From Alphaproteobacteria bacterium (lineage in GTDB: Bacteria > Pseudomonadota > Alphaproteobacteria > Acetobacterales > Acetobacteraceae), in the NCBI GenBank assembly GCA_017307285.1, contig JAFKFI010000047.1, forward strand, positions 62,001-126,000: a DNA stretch of 64,000 nucleotides, read 5' to 3'. The notes under the pieces were generated by a model. The model ran no database searches and had not been told where the DNA came from. It worked only from the letters and a program-made list of their open reading frames with translations. This document shows, in pieces, positions 26,451 through 35,796 of this stretch (positions within the stretch are counted from its first letter, which is position 1; every line of letters starts with the position of its first letter). The translations under genes were made by a program, and so were the position numbers.

Positions 26451-27758
26451 ATGGACCGAACCCACGCGCCAAATCGCGTCAGGCGCGCGCAGCGCTCCGC
26501 CCTGACCATGCTGGTAGTCGCCGGTACGCTGAACTATCTCGACCGCTCCACCCTCTCGATCGCCAACCCGCTCATCCGCGAGGAGCTTGGACTATCGATC
26601 GCGGACATGGGCCTGCTGTTGTCGGCCTTCCTGTGGGCCTACGCCTTCGCGCAGCTGCCGGGCGGCGCGCTGGTGGACCGGGTGGGGCCGCACCGGCTGC
26701 TCAGCGCCGGGCTTGCCCTATGGTCGGTTGCCCAGGCGGTGGCCGGTTTCGTCACCAGTTTTTGGCAGTTCTCCGTCGCGCGCGTGTTCCTTGGCTTGGG
26801 CGAGGCGCCGATGTTCTCGTCGGCCGTGCGGGTGGTGCGGGACTGGTACAACGTGCGCGACCGGGGGCTGCCGACCGGCATCTGGAACTGCACCTCCTCG
26901 CTCGGCCCGGCGATCGCCCCGCCGATCCTGACCGGCCTGATGCTCGCCCTTGGCTGGCGCTGGATGTTCATTGCGATGGGCATTGTCGGCCTCGTGGTCG
27001 CGCTGATCTGGTTCCTGGTCTACCGCGACGCCGCCGAGACGAGGTTCACCGAGGAGGAGCGGCTGTACCTGACGGAGAGCGAGGAAGCGCCGGTCGCGCA
27101 TCGCATCACTTTCCGGGAATGGGGCGGGCTGTTCCGCTTCCGCACGACCTGGGGGCTGGTGCTCGGGTTCTTCGGCATCGTCTACATGGGCTGGCTCTAC
27201 CTCGCCTGGCTGCCCGGCTATCTCGAAATCCAGCGGCATATGTCGATCCCGAAGACCGGGCTCGTCGCGGCGATCCCGTTCGCCTTCGGCGTGATCGGCA
27301 GCGTCGGCGGCGGCTGGATCGCCGACCGGCTGATGCGCGCCGGCTTCTCGCCGGTGAACAGCCGCAAGCTGCCGGTGATCGTCGGGCTGCTCGGCATGGC
27401 GGGGTTCACCGTGGTCGCGGCAGAAGCGGCGAGCGACATGGTTGCCGTCGCCGCGATCTCGGCGGCGCTGATGTTCGGCTCCTGCGCGAGCGGCATGTCC
27501 TGGGCGCTGGCGAGCATCGCGGCTCCCTCGAACTGCACCGCCTCGCTCGGCTCGATCCAGAATTTCGGCGGCTATCTCGGCGGCGCGTTGGCCCCGACCA
27601 TTACGGGATTCATTGTCCAGGCAACCGGCAGCTTCGTGCCGGCGCTGCTGGTGAGTGCTGCCATCGGGCTGGTCTCGGCGCTGATCTATCTGGTGCTGAT
27701 CCGCCAGCAGCCGATCACCTCCGCCGAGCTCGGGGCCGTGTTGCAGCCGGCGGAGTAG
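26451..27758 (+). CDS. MFS transporter, anion:cation symporter type
   Basis: This 435-residue carrier has 12 predicted helices. NYLDRSTLSIANPLIREELG near the N-terminus is the hallmark of the ACS subfamily (hexuronate, glucarate, phthalate and related organic anions), and GGALVDRVGPHR is the loop 2-3 motif. The start at 26451 has a perfect GGGAGGAAAC site; in-frame codons upstream run into the htrA remnant. A sugar acid or aromatic acid is the probable substrate, which is inference from the subfamily. Confidence 0.87.
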   Translation: MDRTHAPNRVRRAQRSALTMLVVAGTLNYLDRSTLSIANPLIREELGLSIADMGLLLSAFLWAYAFAQLPGGALVDRVGPHRLLSAGLALWSVAQAVAGFVTSFWQFSVARVFLGLGEAPMFSSAVRVVRDWYNVRDRGLPTGIWNCTSSLGPAIAPPILTGLMLALGWRWMFIAMGIVGLVVALIWFLVYRDAAETRFTEEERLYLTESEEAPVAHRITFREWGGLFRFRTTWGLVLGFFGIVYMGWLYLAWLPGYLEIQRHMSIPKTGLVAAIPFAFGVIGSVGGGWIADRLMRAGFSPVNSRKLPVIVGLLGMAGFTVVAAEAASDMVAVAAISAALMFGSCASGMSWALASIAAPSNCTASLGSIQNFGGYLGGALAPTITGFIVQATGSFVPALLVSAAIGLVSALIYLVLIRQQPITSAELGAVLQPAE

Positions 27759-27829
27759 CGGGCCGCCAGGCGGACACTCTCGCGCTGGTTGTTCCAGGAC
27801 TTGCGCCTGCTACCGGATAGTTTCTAAAG

Positions 27830-27865
27830 TTTTGGTTGAACGCTGGCCATACAGCGCAACCAAAA
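27830..27865 (+). promoter_or_regulatory. Strong hairpin in the leader of the RTX-type gene
   Basis: TTTTGGTTG (27830-27838) pairs with CAACCAAAA (27857-27865). After an AA bulge, CGCTG (27841-27845) pairs with CAGCG (27852-27856) around a six-base loop. The element ends five bases before the GGAG ribosome site (27871) of the RTX-type gene. There is no T-run after it on the plus strand, so it is more likely a regulatory leader hairpin or operator than a terminator of the MFS gene. Confidence 0.55.
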
Positions 27866-27882
27866 ACGTTGGAGCATTCGGA

Positions 27883-30800
27883 ATGGCGACGAGGACCTGG
27901 ACGCCGGGCACCACGGGCGACTGGTACGTGGCCGGCAACTGGACGACGCTGCCGCCCGAGCCAAACGATTTCCCGCAGGCCGGCGATCAGGTGGTCGTGC
28001 TCGATGGCGCACCGATCATCACGGCAGCCGACAGCCTCTCCTTCGGCCCGATCGTCAACGAGAAGATCCGGCTGGGGTCAGCCACCGGCAACACAACGGT
28101 GGTGCTGCAAGCAACCGGCGAGACCTTCGGCCTCCGGACCGAGATCACCGCCGTCGGCTCGCAAACCCCGGCCGTCAATCTCGACCTCTATGGCACCACC
28201 GCGCTGCAAGGCAGCATCGTCGTACAGGGCCAGGACCGCACCTTCACGATCCGCAGCCAAAGCGACGGCACCACCGACGATTTCATCATCGCGGATGCGG
28301 GCAGCAATCCCGGTCCCGGCCTGATCGCGGTGAGCCAGGGGAGCGTTCTCGAGCTCGCCGGCGATCAGATCACCAATAACGGCACGGTGCAGACCGACGG
28401 CACTCTGCATCTCGCCAGCGGGTTGCAGTTCGGTGGCTTTGGCGATGTCGAGATCGAGGCGGAAGGCGTCGTCAGCGTGGACGGCAGCGTCGGCAGCGCG
28501 CAGCAGATCGACTTCCTCGACAATGGCGGACGCCTGGTTCTGACCAACCCGGCGGCGTTTCTCGGGTTGGTCGGCATGTTCGGCCCCGGCGACAGGATCG
28601 AACTGCCCAATACGCAGGCGCACTCCTTCACCTACCAGACGGGCAACTTCAGCATCGGCACGCTGACGCTCTATGCGGGCGCGACGCCCGGCGGCACGCC
28701 GCTCGCCACCCTGAACGTCAGCGACCCGGCGGCCAACGGCACGCAGGACTTTACTCTCACGACGGACAGCCAGGGCGGCACGCGCATCACCTATCAGCCG
28801 CAGGGTCTGACGACGCTGCAGGAATCGCTGCCGTTCGCCGCGGTCGGCACCACGGGCCAGCTGATTTCGTTTCAGGATTTACTGACCCAGGCGTTCGGGA
28901 CGATTCCGACCGGCTACGCCAGCTACACGCTGTCCGGGCCGTTCCGGCAGATGCCGACCGAGTCCTATTGGCAGCAAGGGCCGAACGGGCCGCCAGAGAA
29001 CTCCTACTGGCTGGTCGGCGGCGTGCCCGTCACCGGTCCGACCACCGTGAGCGCGAACGACATCGGCAACGTCTCGTTCTACGAGGGCAACAGCATCGTC
29101 CGCACCGCGGCATTCACCGTGACGAACGCGGCCAACCAGAACATCGACTACAACATCTGGACGGTCGATCCGTCGGTCCTTGCGCCCCAGACGGGCGATG
29201 CTACCCCGATCGCGGGCGTGCCGGGCTCGGGCACGCGATTCGGCCGGCCGGACCCCGCCGACATGGTTTCCTCCGCGTATCGCTACAACATGGTCTATGC
29301 GGGCGTGCTGAACACCAACAACTGCAACTGGATCGCCGATAACGTCGCGGCGGGCGCCGGCGCCGTCATGCCGTTCGACGACGCCAGCACGGACCCCGCC
29401 GACAACGTCTCGGGTGGCTTCTGGCGCATCGTCTATCGCGGCTCCGACCCGAACCCGGTGCAGGACTGGGGTGCGATCGTGCAGCCAGGCGATGTCGTGC
29501 GCCTACAATGGCTGGCGAGCGGCGGGCCACACACCACGACGATCGTGGGCACCGGCAACCCGGACGGCACCGTCACGGTCTACGACAACGTCGCTTTCAA
29601 CAGCGCGGGCGTCGAGATCATCGGCGTGCACACGGCGGCGTACTGGAAATCCGCCGATCCGCTCAGCACCACGATCTATCGCCTCGACCCGCTGCACCAA
29701 TACCTGATCAATGGCACCGCCGAGAGCGAGTTCCTGCAAGGCAGCGTGTTCAACAACCTGATCCAGACCGGCGGCGGCGCGGACACCATCACGGCGGGAG
29801 CGGGCAGCAACGAGATCCAGGGCACGGCGGCGCAGCTCGACGGTATCACCGTGAGCGACGTCCATTTCGCCGACACGCTCGATTTTACCGATCTCGACCC
29901 GACACGGACGCGCGCGACGCTCGACCGCAATTCCGGTGTGTTGACGGTGCGGCAAGACGGCGCTTTGGTTGCCTCGGTGAACGTGTCCGGCGGCTTCGCG
30001 GGCGCTGATTTCTTCGCTGCGTCGGACGGCAATGGCGGCACCATCCTAGCTCTCGCGCCGGTGGACCTCGGCGGCTACGGCGAGGCCACGCGGGCGGTTC
30101 TCGAGAAGGTCTTCGCCCCGCTGGCCGCCAGCGGCCGCACCACCAACGTCGTCACATCGTCGGACGGCAGCTTCGCCGCGCCCTTCTCCGGCCAATACAA
30201 TCTCGCGGTGTTCGACAACCCGCCGGCCGGCGGCAGGATCACCGTGCCGGAGGGCTACACCGGCGCGCCGGCCCAGCCGCAATATCAGGCGGCCATCGCG
30301 CAGGGCAGCAACGATATCGTCTTCACTGGCCCGCAGGATGGCCACGCGCTGCTCGTCGGCAATGGCGGCAACAGCCTGCTCGACGCGCACGGCACCGCCG
30401 ACACCGTGGTTGCGGGCGGCGGCAACGCGACGCTGTTCGGCGGCGGCGACGAGACCTTGCTGGTGGGCGGCGCCGGAGCCGACACGCTGGTCGCCGGCGG
30501 CGGGGCGGTGACGCTCGCCGGCGGCAGCGGGGGCTCGCTGAGCTTCGCGGGCAGCGGCGAAGGCACCGCTCTCGCCGGCACCGGCCACGATACCATCGTG
30601 AGCGGGGCCGGCGCGGTGACGGTGTGGGCCGGCGACGGCGAGCCCCTGGTGTTCGGCGGCAGCGGCGGGCTCACCTTCATTGGCGGTTCTGGCAACGCCA
30701 CCGTGGTTGCCGGCAACGGCAACGCGACGGTCACAGCGGGGTCGGGCGCGGATGCGGTGTGGGGCGGTGCGGGAAGCGACGTGCTGCAGGCGGGCAGCGG

Positions 30801-31056
30801 CAACGCGACGCTGGCGGGCGGCGCTGGTGCCGATCTGTTCGGCTTCACCGCGGGCCGCGCGGGCGGCAGCGACGTGATCGTCGACTTTCTCTCCGGCACC
30901 GACCACGTGCAGCTGCAAGGCTATGGCGGCAACGCGGTGGCGAGCGCGCTCGCCGGCGCTACCACCGCCAATGGCAACACCCTTATCACCCTGGGGGATG
31001 GCACACAGGTCGCGTTCCTCAACGTCACCGGCCTCACGGCGGCGGATTTCGTCTGA
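27883..31056 (+). CDS. Large RTX-type secreted protein with candidate Cys/His peptidase domain
   Basis: This is a 1057-residue protein without a Sec signal. Residues about 1-300 are beta-rich, with the TWTPGTTGDWYVAGNWTT block common in secreted adhesin-like proteins. Residues about 470-590 contain NNCNWIADNV with Cys481, then QPGDVVRLQW and His550 in GGPHTTTIVG. The order and spacing resemble CHAP or NlpC/P60 cysteine peptidases. Residues about 815-1000 carry Gly/Asp-rich RTX-like repeats (GGAGADTLVAGGG, GGAGADLFGF). The C-terminus (SDVIVDFLSGTDHVQL, then about 45 residues) resembles serralysin-type type I secretion signals. ATG 27883 follows GGAG; an ATG at 27832 in frame lies within the leader hairpin. 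No secretion ABC genes are adjacent. Confidence 0.75.
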   Translation: MATRTWTPGTTGDWYVAGNWTTLPPEPNDFPQAGDQVVVLDGAPIITAADSLSFGPIVNEKIRLGSATGNTTVVLQATGETFGLRTEITAVGSQTPAVNLDLYGTTALQGSIVVQGQDRTFTIRSQSDGTTDDFIIADAGSNPGPGLIAVSQGSVLELAGDQITNNGTVQTDGTLHLASGLQFGGFGDVEIEAEGVVSVDGSVGSAQQIDFLDNGGRLVLTNPAAFLGLVGMFGPGDRIELPNTQAHSFTYQTGNFSIGTLTLYAGATPGGTPLATLNVSDPAANGTQDFTLTTDSQGGTRITYQPQGLTTLQESLPFAAVGTTGQLISFQDLLTQAFGTIPTGYASYTLSGPFRQMPTESYWQQGPNGPPENSYWLVGGVPVTGPTTVSANDIGNVSFYEGNSIVRTAAFTVTNAANQNIDYNIWTVDPSVLAPQTGDATPIAGVPGSGTRFGRPDPADMVSSAYRYNMVYAGVLNTNNCNWIADNVAAGAGAVMPFDDASTDPADNVSGGFWRIVYRGSDPNPVQDWGAIVQPGDVVRLQWLASGGPHTTTIVGTGNPDGTVTVYDNVAFNSAGVEIIGVHTAAYWKSADPLSTTIYRLDPLHQYLINGTAESEFLQGSVFNNLIQTGGGADTITAGAGSNEIQGTAAQLDGITVSDVHFADTLDFTDLDPTRTRATLDRNSGVLTVRQDGALVASVNVSGGFAGADFFAASDGNGGTILALAPVDLGGYGEATRAVLEKVFAPLAASGRTTNVVTSSDGSFAAPFSGQYNLAVFDNPPAGGRITVPEGYTGAPAQPQYQAAIAQGSNDIVFTGPQDGHALLVGNGGNSLLDAHGTADTVVAGGGNATLFGGGDETLLVGGAGADTLVAGGGAVTLAGGSGGSLSFAGSGEGTALAGTGHDTIVSGAGAVTVWAGDGEPLVFGGSGGLTFIGGSGNATVVAGNGNATVTAGSGADAVWGGAGSDVLQAGSGNATLAGGAGADLFGFTAGRAGGSDVIVDFLSGTDHVQLQGYGGNAVASALAGATTANGNTLITLGDGTQVAFLNVTGLTAADFV

Positions 31057-32457
31057 TCACGCCGGCAGCTGCACCGTCGCCCGCGCGCCGCCGCGCGGCT
31101 TGTTGGCCAAGGTCACGTCCCCGCCATGCGCCCGCAGGATGTTGCGCGCGATTGGCAAGCCGAGACCCACGCCGCCAGTCTCGCGGTTGCGGCTGCTCTC
31201 GACGCGATGGAACGGCTCGAACACGCGGTCGAGCTCCTCCGACGGGATGCCGGGGCCGTCATCCTCGACCTCGACGATGACGAAGCCGCGCGTCGGCGGC
31301 GCCAAGCGGATGCGGGCGCTGCCGCCGTAGTTCAGCGCGTTGGCCACAAGATTGGCCAGAGCGCGCTTGAGCGCCAGCGGACGGGCGCGGACGGTCAGGC
31401 GCGGCGGCCCGTCATAACAGAGCGTCGTTGGATCGCCCGGCCACGCATCGGCGGCTTCGTCGAGCACCGTGCGCAGCAATTCGGGCAGATCGAGCGCCGT
31501 CACCGGTTCGGCGCTCGTCGCGTCGCGGCCGAAGGCAAGGGTTGCCGTGACCATTGCCTCCATCTCCTCGAGATCGGCCAGCATCTTCCGGCGCTGCTCG
31601 TCGTCCTCCATGAACTCGGCGCGCAGCTTCATGCGCGTGATCGGGGTGCGCAGATCGTGGCCGATCGCCGTCATCATCTCGGTGCGGTCATGCACGAAAC
31701 GGCGGATACGGCCGGCCATCGTGTTGAACGCCGCAGCGGCGGTGGCGATCTCGGTCGGCCCATCCTCCGGCAGCGGCGGGGCGTTGACATCGCGCCCCAG
31801 CGCCTCGGCGGCGGCGGCGAGGGTCCGCACCGGAGAGGTGAGCCGGCGCACCGCCCAGATCGTCAGTCCGGCGGCGGCCAGCGTCATCAGCACGAACGCG
31901 ATCAGGAACGCGCGGGAATGCCACGGCCGGGGCGGCGGTACTGAGGAGGCGACGTCCAGCCAGCCACCTTCCGGCAGCGGCATCCCGATCACCATGTGCT
32001 CCTCCGCCGGGCCGCCGTAGAAGACGAACTCCTCGAGGCGCGCCGTCCCCGGCAGACCGACCAGGTTCATGTTGGCGTCCAGCAGATGCTGCCATCGTGG
32101 CGGCGACGGTTTGAGCCGGCCCGGCAGCGGCGGCGTCTCCGACAGGCTCGCCCGCATTCCCGGCGTTGGCGTGAGTTCCTTCAGCACCGTCGCTCGGTCC
32201 TCGGGCGGCGTCATGGCGATGACGCGATACAGGTTGATAGTGCGCACGCCGATATCGCGCGCCAGCCCAAGCCGCTGCAAACCGATGCGGTCGAGCGCGT
32301 GGATTGTCAGCCCGGCGACCTGCACTGCCGTCAGGCTGAGCAGCAGGACGAGCGCGGTGCGCGCCGCGAGGCTGCGAGGCCAAAAGCGAGCGGGCCACAA
32401 GCGGGGAGGCCAGAAGCGAGCGGGCCAGAAGCGGGGGGAGCTCCGCCGAGGCGTCAC
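31057..32457 (-). CDS. Sensor histidine kinase (EnvZ-like)
   Basis: This 466-residue kinase has a first membrane helix after residue 30, a periplasmic sensor (about 55-170), a second helix (about 180-200) and a HAMP linker. The H-box is AIGHDLRTPITRMKLR, the N-box NLVANALNYGGSARI, and the G-boxes EDDGPGIP and GVGLGLPIARNI. The GTG start overlaps the regulator stop as GTGA (32454-32457). Its N-terminus is odd: four R-[FL]-W-P units encoded by a duplicated 30-bp segment precede the first helix. Stimulus unknown. Confidence 0.92.
   Translation of the reverse strand: MTPRRSSPRFWPARFWPPRLWPARFWPRSLAARTALVLLLSLTAVQVAGLTIHALDRIGLQRLGLARDIGVRTINLYRVIAMTPPEDRATVLKELTPTPGMRASLSETPPLPGRLKPSPPRWQHLLDANMNLVGLPGTARLEEFVFYGGPAEEHMVIGMPLPEGGWLDVASSVPPPRPWHSRAFLIAFVLMTLAAAGLTIWAVRRLTSPVRTLAAAAEALGRDVNAPPLPEDGPTEIATAAAAFNTMAGRIRRFVHDRTEMMTAIGHDLRTPITRMKLRAEFMEDDEQRRKMLADLEEMEAMVTATLAFGRDATSAEPVTALDLPELLRTVLDEAADAWPGDPTTLCYDGPPRLTVRARPLALKRALANLVANALNYGGSARIRLAPPTRGFVIVEVEDDGPGIPSEELDRVFEPFHRVESSRNRETGGVGLGLPIARNILRAHGGDVTLANKPRGGARATVQLPA
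32377..32436 (-). repeat. 30-bp tandem duplication in the kinase N-terminus
   Basis: Bases 32377-32406 and 32407-32436 are the same 30-bp unit with three or so substitutions. On the minus strand they encode RFWPARFWPP and RLWPARFWPR, so each unit holds two five-residue repeats. They sit just before the first membrane helix of the histidine kinase, an in-frame expansion of the cytoplasmic N-tail. Confidence 0.8.
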
Positions 32458-33173
32458 GCGCGCTCCACGGTGGCGGCGAGCACGTAGCCGCCGCCGCGCA
32501 CCGTCTTGATGAGCTGAGCACGGCGTCCGTCGTCCTCCAGCTTGCGCCGCAAGCGGCTGATCGCGACGTCGATCGCTCGATCGAACGGGCCGGCCTGCCG
32601 GCCGCGCAGCAGGTCCAGCAGCATGTCGCGAGTCAGCACCCGGTTGGCACGCTCCACCAGCGCGGCGAGCAGGTCGTATTCACCGCCGGTGAGCGCGACC
32701 TCAACGCCCTCCGGGTTCAGCAGGCGGCGGCGCGCGGGCTCCAGGGTCCAGCCGCCGAACAGCATCGGGCGCGCACCGCGTTCGACGCGCTGCTCAACCG
32801 GGTCTCCCGCGCGGCGCAGCACCGCGCGGATGCGCGCCAGCAGCTCGCGCGGGTTGAACGGCTTCGCGACATAGTCGTCGGCTCCCAATTCGAGCCCGAT
32901 GATCCGGTCGGTCTCGTCGCCCATCGCGGTGAGCATCACGATCGGAATATCGGACTGGCCGCGCATCCAGCGTGCGAGATCGAGACCGCTCTCGCCCGGC
33001 AGCATGAGGTCGAGCACCACGAGGTGGTAGTGCCCATTGGGCCAGAGCCGCCGCGTCTCGCGGCCGTCACGCGCGCTGGTTACGCGCATCCGGTGGCGTT
33101 CGAGGAACCGCGCCAGCAGATCGCGGATCTCGCGGTCGTCGTCCACGACGAGAATATGAGGCACCTGCTCCAT
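32454..33173 (-). CDS. OmpR-family response regulator
   Basis: This is a 239-residue regulator. The receiver domain shows the acidic DDD pocket near residue 10, the phospho-acceptor Asp in LVVLDLMLPGESG, and the Lys in YVAKPFNPREL. The C-terminal winged helix includes VALTGGEYDLLAALVERAN, VLTRDMLLDLLRG and RLRRKLEDDGRRAQLIKTVRGGGYV. ATG 33173 was chosen because it gives a normal receiver start; longer in-frame openings lack one. It is the first gene of the two-component operon. Confidence 0.93.
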   Translation of the reverse strand: MEQVPHILVVDDDREIRDLLARFLERHRMRVTSARDGRETRRLWPNGHYHLVVLDLMLPGESGLDLARWMRGQSDIPIVMLTAMGDETDRIIGLELGADDYVAKPFNPRELLARIRAVLRRAGDPVEQRVERGARPMLFGGWTLEPARRRLLNPEGVEVALTGGEYDLLAALVERANRVLTRDMLLDLLRGRQAGPFDRAIDVAISRLRRKLEDDGRRAQLIKTVRGGGYVLAATVERA

Positions 33174-33407
33174 GCTGGAACCATAAGCAATCACGGGGGA
33201 CTGCGGCAGAGCGTGTTGCACTCCGTTGCATATTTCCCCGGGGTGCGGCTTGCGTTGCAAGGCGGGTGTGAGCCGCCCCTACCCGCCCCCGGCTGCCGAT
33301 GCTGCCGCGGCGATGCCGGACATCTGAAATCGTTTATGAGACGGCGCCGAACGATCGGTTTACGTTTCCATTGTACGATGCGGCGTCACTGCGATGGCTG
33401 CTTCGCT

Positions 33408-34526
33408 ATGTCGGTCCTCAATATGCCGCTCGTCCAGTCGTACCACCCGACGACGTTCTTGGAACGCGGGGTGGCGGTGCCGTTCACCACGCCCTTGCTG
33501 GGCGGCGCGCGTGCCCGCCCGGCCGAGCGGGGCGGACCGGAACTGATCGTGCCGAGCCCGTCGGGCGGGCGCGGGGTCTATATCCTGGCCTGGTCCGGGG
33601 TGCGCGAGCTGTGCAAGCCGACGGTGCATGACAGTCGGCTGAACCATAAGGTCAACGCCCTGGCCAGCGTTACGCCATACTCGATCAGGAAGGCGGCCCG
33701 CGAGGTCGCCGCGGAAGGGCTCGCCGGGCGGGAGGCTCTCGCCGCGGCGCAGGCAGGGCGGGACAACGAGCAGGAAGAGATCCTGCTGACCAACTTCCTG
33801 CTGCTGCTAGCGCTGGTGGAGCAGGTCGAGCCTGGCGAGACGGCGAACGGCGGCGCCCTCCGGCCGCAGGAGAAGGCGCTGCTGGAGGCACGCGCCAAGC
33901 GCGCCATCGCCCGCATTTCGCCGCGCGTCGGCCGCAGCCCCGAGGCCATCGCCTCGATGCTCGAGGACATGGCACCGGTCTTCGCTGCGATCGGCGTCGG
34001 CCGGCAGACCGGGCACGCGCGCTGCACCCGCGCGCTGGAGGCGCTGCGCCGGCTGCACGCCGAAACCACTGCCTGGAGCCAGAGCTACCGGGACGAGAGC
34101 GGCGCGCAAGCCGACATGATCGCGCGCGTCGCCGAGCTGACCATCTCCTGCACCGAGACCACGCTCGACGAGGCCCATGCCCTGACGGCGAACATGCCCG
34201 GCATACTCACCCGATGGTCGAGCGAGGCGGCCGCCATCCGCAAGCTGACGGTTCGCCCTGAATGGCTGCTGGACGGCTGGGAGCAGGTGTGCCTGCTCTG
34301 GGGCAGCAGTGGAACCGACGCGGCGCGGCGGGCGGTGCTGGCGGAGATGGCGCTGCTCGTCCCGATCATCCCGCGCGAGGCGTCGGACTGGGTGGGAATG
34401 CCGATCGACATGGATGGGGCGATGCGCTTCCGCCGCACCGTGAGCCTCAACGAGGATTGGCGGACCGGCAGCGCGGTGTTCGAGCTGATCGCGCGCAACG
34501 AGCAGCTGCGCGCTCTCGCGGCTTGA
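33408..34526 (+). CDS. Uncharacterised protein, first of an unknown pair (372 aa)
   Basis: This is a 372-residue soluble protein. Its N-terminal part contains ERGVAVPFTTPLLGGARARP and PSGGRGVYILAW, a compact beta-rich region of about 110 residues. The remainder is Ala/Arg/Glu-rich and helical with possible coiled coil. No catalytic motif, signal or membrane segment is visible. I do not recognise a named family. It starts at ATG 33408 (alternative 33423), divergent from the two-component operon. The next gene starts 19 bases after its stop with a GGGGAG site, so the two form an operon. Confidence 0.7.
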   Translation: MSVLNMPLVQSYHPTTFLERGVAVPFTTPLLGGARARPAERGGPELIVPSPSGGRGVYILAWSGVRELCKPTVHDSRLNHKVNALASVTPYSIRKAAREVAAEGLAGREALAAAQAGRDNEQEEILLTNFLLLLALVEQVEPGETANGGALRPQEKALLEARAKRAIARISPRVGRSPEAIASMLEDMAPVFAAIGVGRQTGHARCTRALEALRRLHAETTAWSQSYRDESGAQADMIARVAELTISCTETTLDEAHALTANMPGILTRWSSEAAAIRKLTVRPEWLLDGWEQVCLLWGSSGTDAARRAVLAEMALLVPIIPREASDWVGMPIDMDGAMRFRRTVSLNEDWRTGSAVFELIARNEQLRALAA

Positions 34527-34545
34527 CCCAGGGGAGCGATCGGAC

Positions 34546-35796
34546 ATGTCGGATCGTGGCGCCGTACGCCCCGGCCTCAAGCAGACGCGGGAGGTGCAGC
34601 GCAACCTGATCGCGGCGCGCGACGAGCAGATCGCGCGCGTGGTGGCGATGGTCGACGGGCTCGCCGATCGCAGCGCGGCGGATGCACTGATCGCGCCGCT
34701 ACGGCCTCGGCTGATGCAGCTGCGCCCGCCCCGCCCGATCCGCTTGGCGCGGCTGCTGTTTCTGCCGCTCGACCCGCTGATCGTGCCGGCGCCGCGCTGG
34801 CGTCCGGGCGATCCGACCGTGCCGCGCACCGCTCTGGCGCCGCTCGCCGATGTCGTGAAGGAAGCGGGCAGCGCCGTCGTGGCGCGGGTGGAAGCCTCGA
34901 TCGGCGGCCTCACTTGCAGCGAATCGCAGGCCGTCGCCGATGCCGGGGCCCTGCTCTGGCCGGCCGCCGCCCTCGCGTTGGCAGACGCAGCGCCGCCGCG
35001 AAGCTGGCCCGAGAGCGGCCTGAAGCCGGCGGAATTCGCGCCCATCACGCGCGGTGTGGCGGGGGCGTTGGAAAATGCGCCCGCCGTCCAGCGCGCCGTG
35101 GCGGAAGCGCGTCGAGGTCTCGCGATTGGCCCGGAGGTTCTCGACAGGGTGCTCGAAGCGGCGGCCAGGCGCGGGGCGGAAGCGTGGAGCCTGACCTACG
35201 CCATGCTGCTGGCCCGACTGCCGGACGCCGCCCCGCTGCTACAGCGGGTTGCGGCCCAGGCGGCGAGCGGCAAGGACCCGGCCAGCCGGGCGCGAGCGGA
35301 TCGCGTCGCGGAAGCCGTGCTGAGCGGCCTCGAACAACATGGAGCCGGCGGGCCGGTCGGCGACGCCGAGCTGGCGGCGGTCGGGGCGGAGGTGCGACGG
35401 ATCGCCGCGTTGCTCGACGCCATCGACGGGCCTGGCGCCACGGCGCAGCGGCGCCGCCGCATCCAGGATCTCCGCCAGGCCCTCGACGCCAGCAGCCGAA
35501 CCCGGTTCCAGGACGGCATGGCCTCGGAGTTCGCAGGGCCGCTGCGCGAGCAGCTCGCAGCGGCAGGACCGATCGACGTCGACGGCCTCGAGGAAGCGGC
35601 GCGCCGCCTGCGCCAGATCGAGATGGCCGGCCGGCGCATCGGCAGCGCCAAGGCCTACGACACGCTGCTGCAGAGCACCGCGCAAGACGTGATGCGCCTC
35701 GACGAGCGCCCCGGCCTCAGCCTTGCCGACAAGGTCCGCATGGTCGAGGTCCTCGCCGGGCCCGACCAGGCGCTGGCGATGCTTGGAGCTTGCTAA
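34546..35796 (+). CDS. Uncharacterised protein, second of an unknown pair (416 aa)
   Basis: This is a 416-residue, strongly helical, Ala/Arg/Leu-rich protein without signal or membrane segments. The most distinctive part is IRLARLLFLPLDPLIVPAPRWRPGDPTVPR near residue 65-95, a Pro-rich hinge between helical blocks. It has no enzymatic motif. The preceding gene is its probable partner (short spacer, same strand). Length and composition suggest a structural or scaffold role, which is speculative. Downstream lies a repeat-containing gap. Confidence 0.65.
   Translation: MSDRGAVRPGLKQTREVQRNLIAARDEQIARVVAMVDGLADRSAADALIAPLRPRLMQLRPPRPIRLARLLFLPLDPLIVPAPRWRPGDPTVPRTALAPLADVVKEAGSAVVARVEASIGGLTCSESQAVADAGALLWPAAALALADAAPPRSWPESGLKPAEFAPITRGVAGALENAPAVQRAVAEARRGLAIGPEVLDRVLEAAARRGAEAWSLTYAMLLARLPDAAPLLQRVAAQAASGKDPASRARADRVAEAVLSGLEQHGAGGPVGDAELAAVGAEVRRIAALLDAIDGPGATAQRRRRIQDLRQALDASSRTRFQDGMASEFAGPLREQLAAAGPIDVDGLEEAARRLRQIEMAGRRIGSAKAYDTLLQSTAQDVMRLDERPGLSLADKVRMVEVLAGPDQALAMLGAC

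Noticed and set aside
30340..30860. Possible DNA tandem repeat array in the RTX gene
   Set aside because: The repetition is at the protein level with irregular DNA spacing; it is the glycine-rich RTX region, not a separate element.
30046..30918. Minus-strand frame opposite the RTX repeats
   Set aside because: The repetitive Ala/Pro/Arg composition is only the mirror of the glycine-rich repeats.
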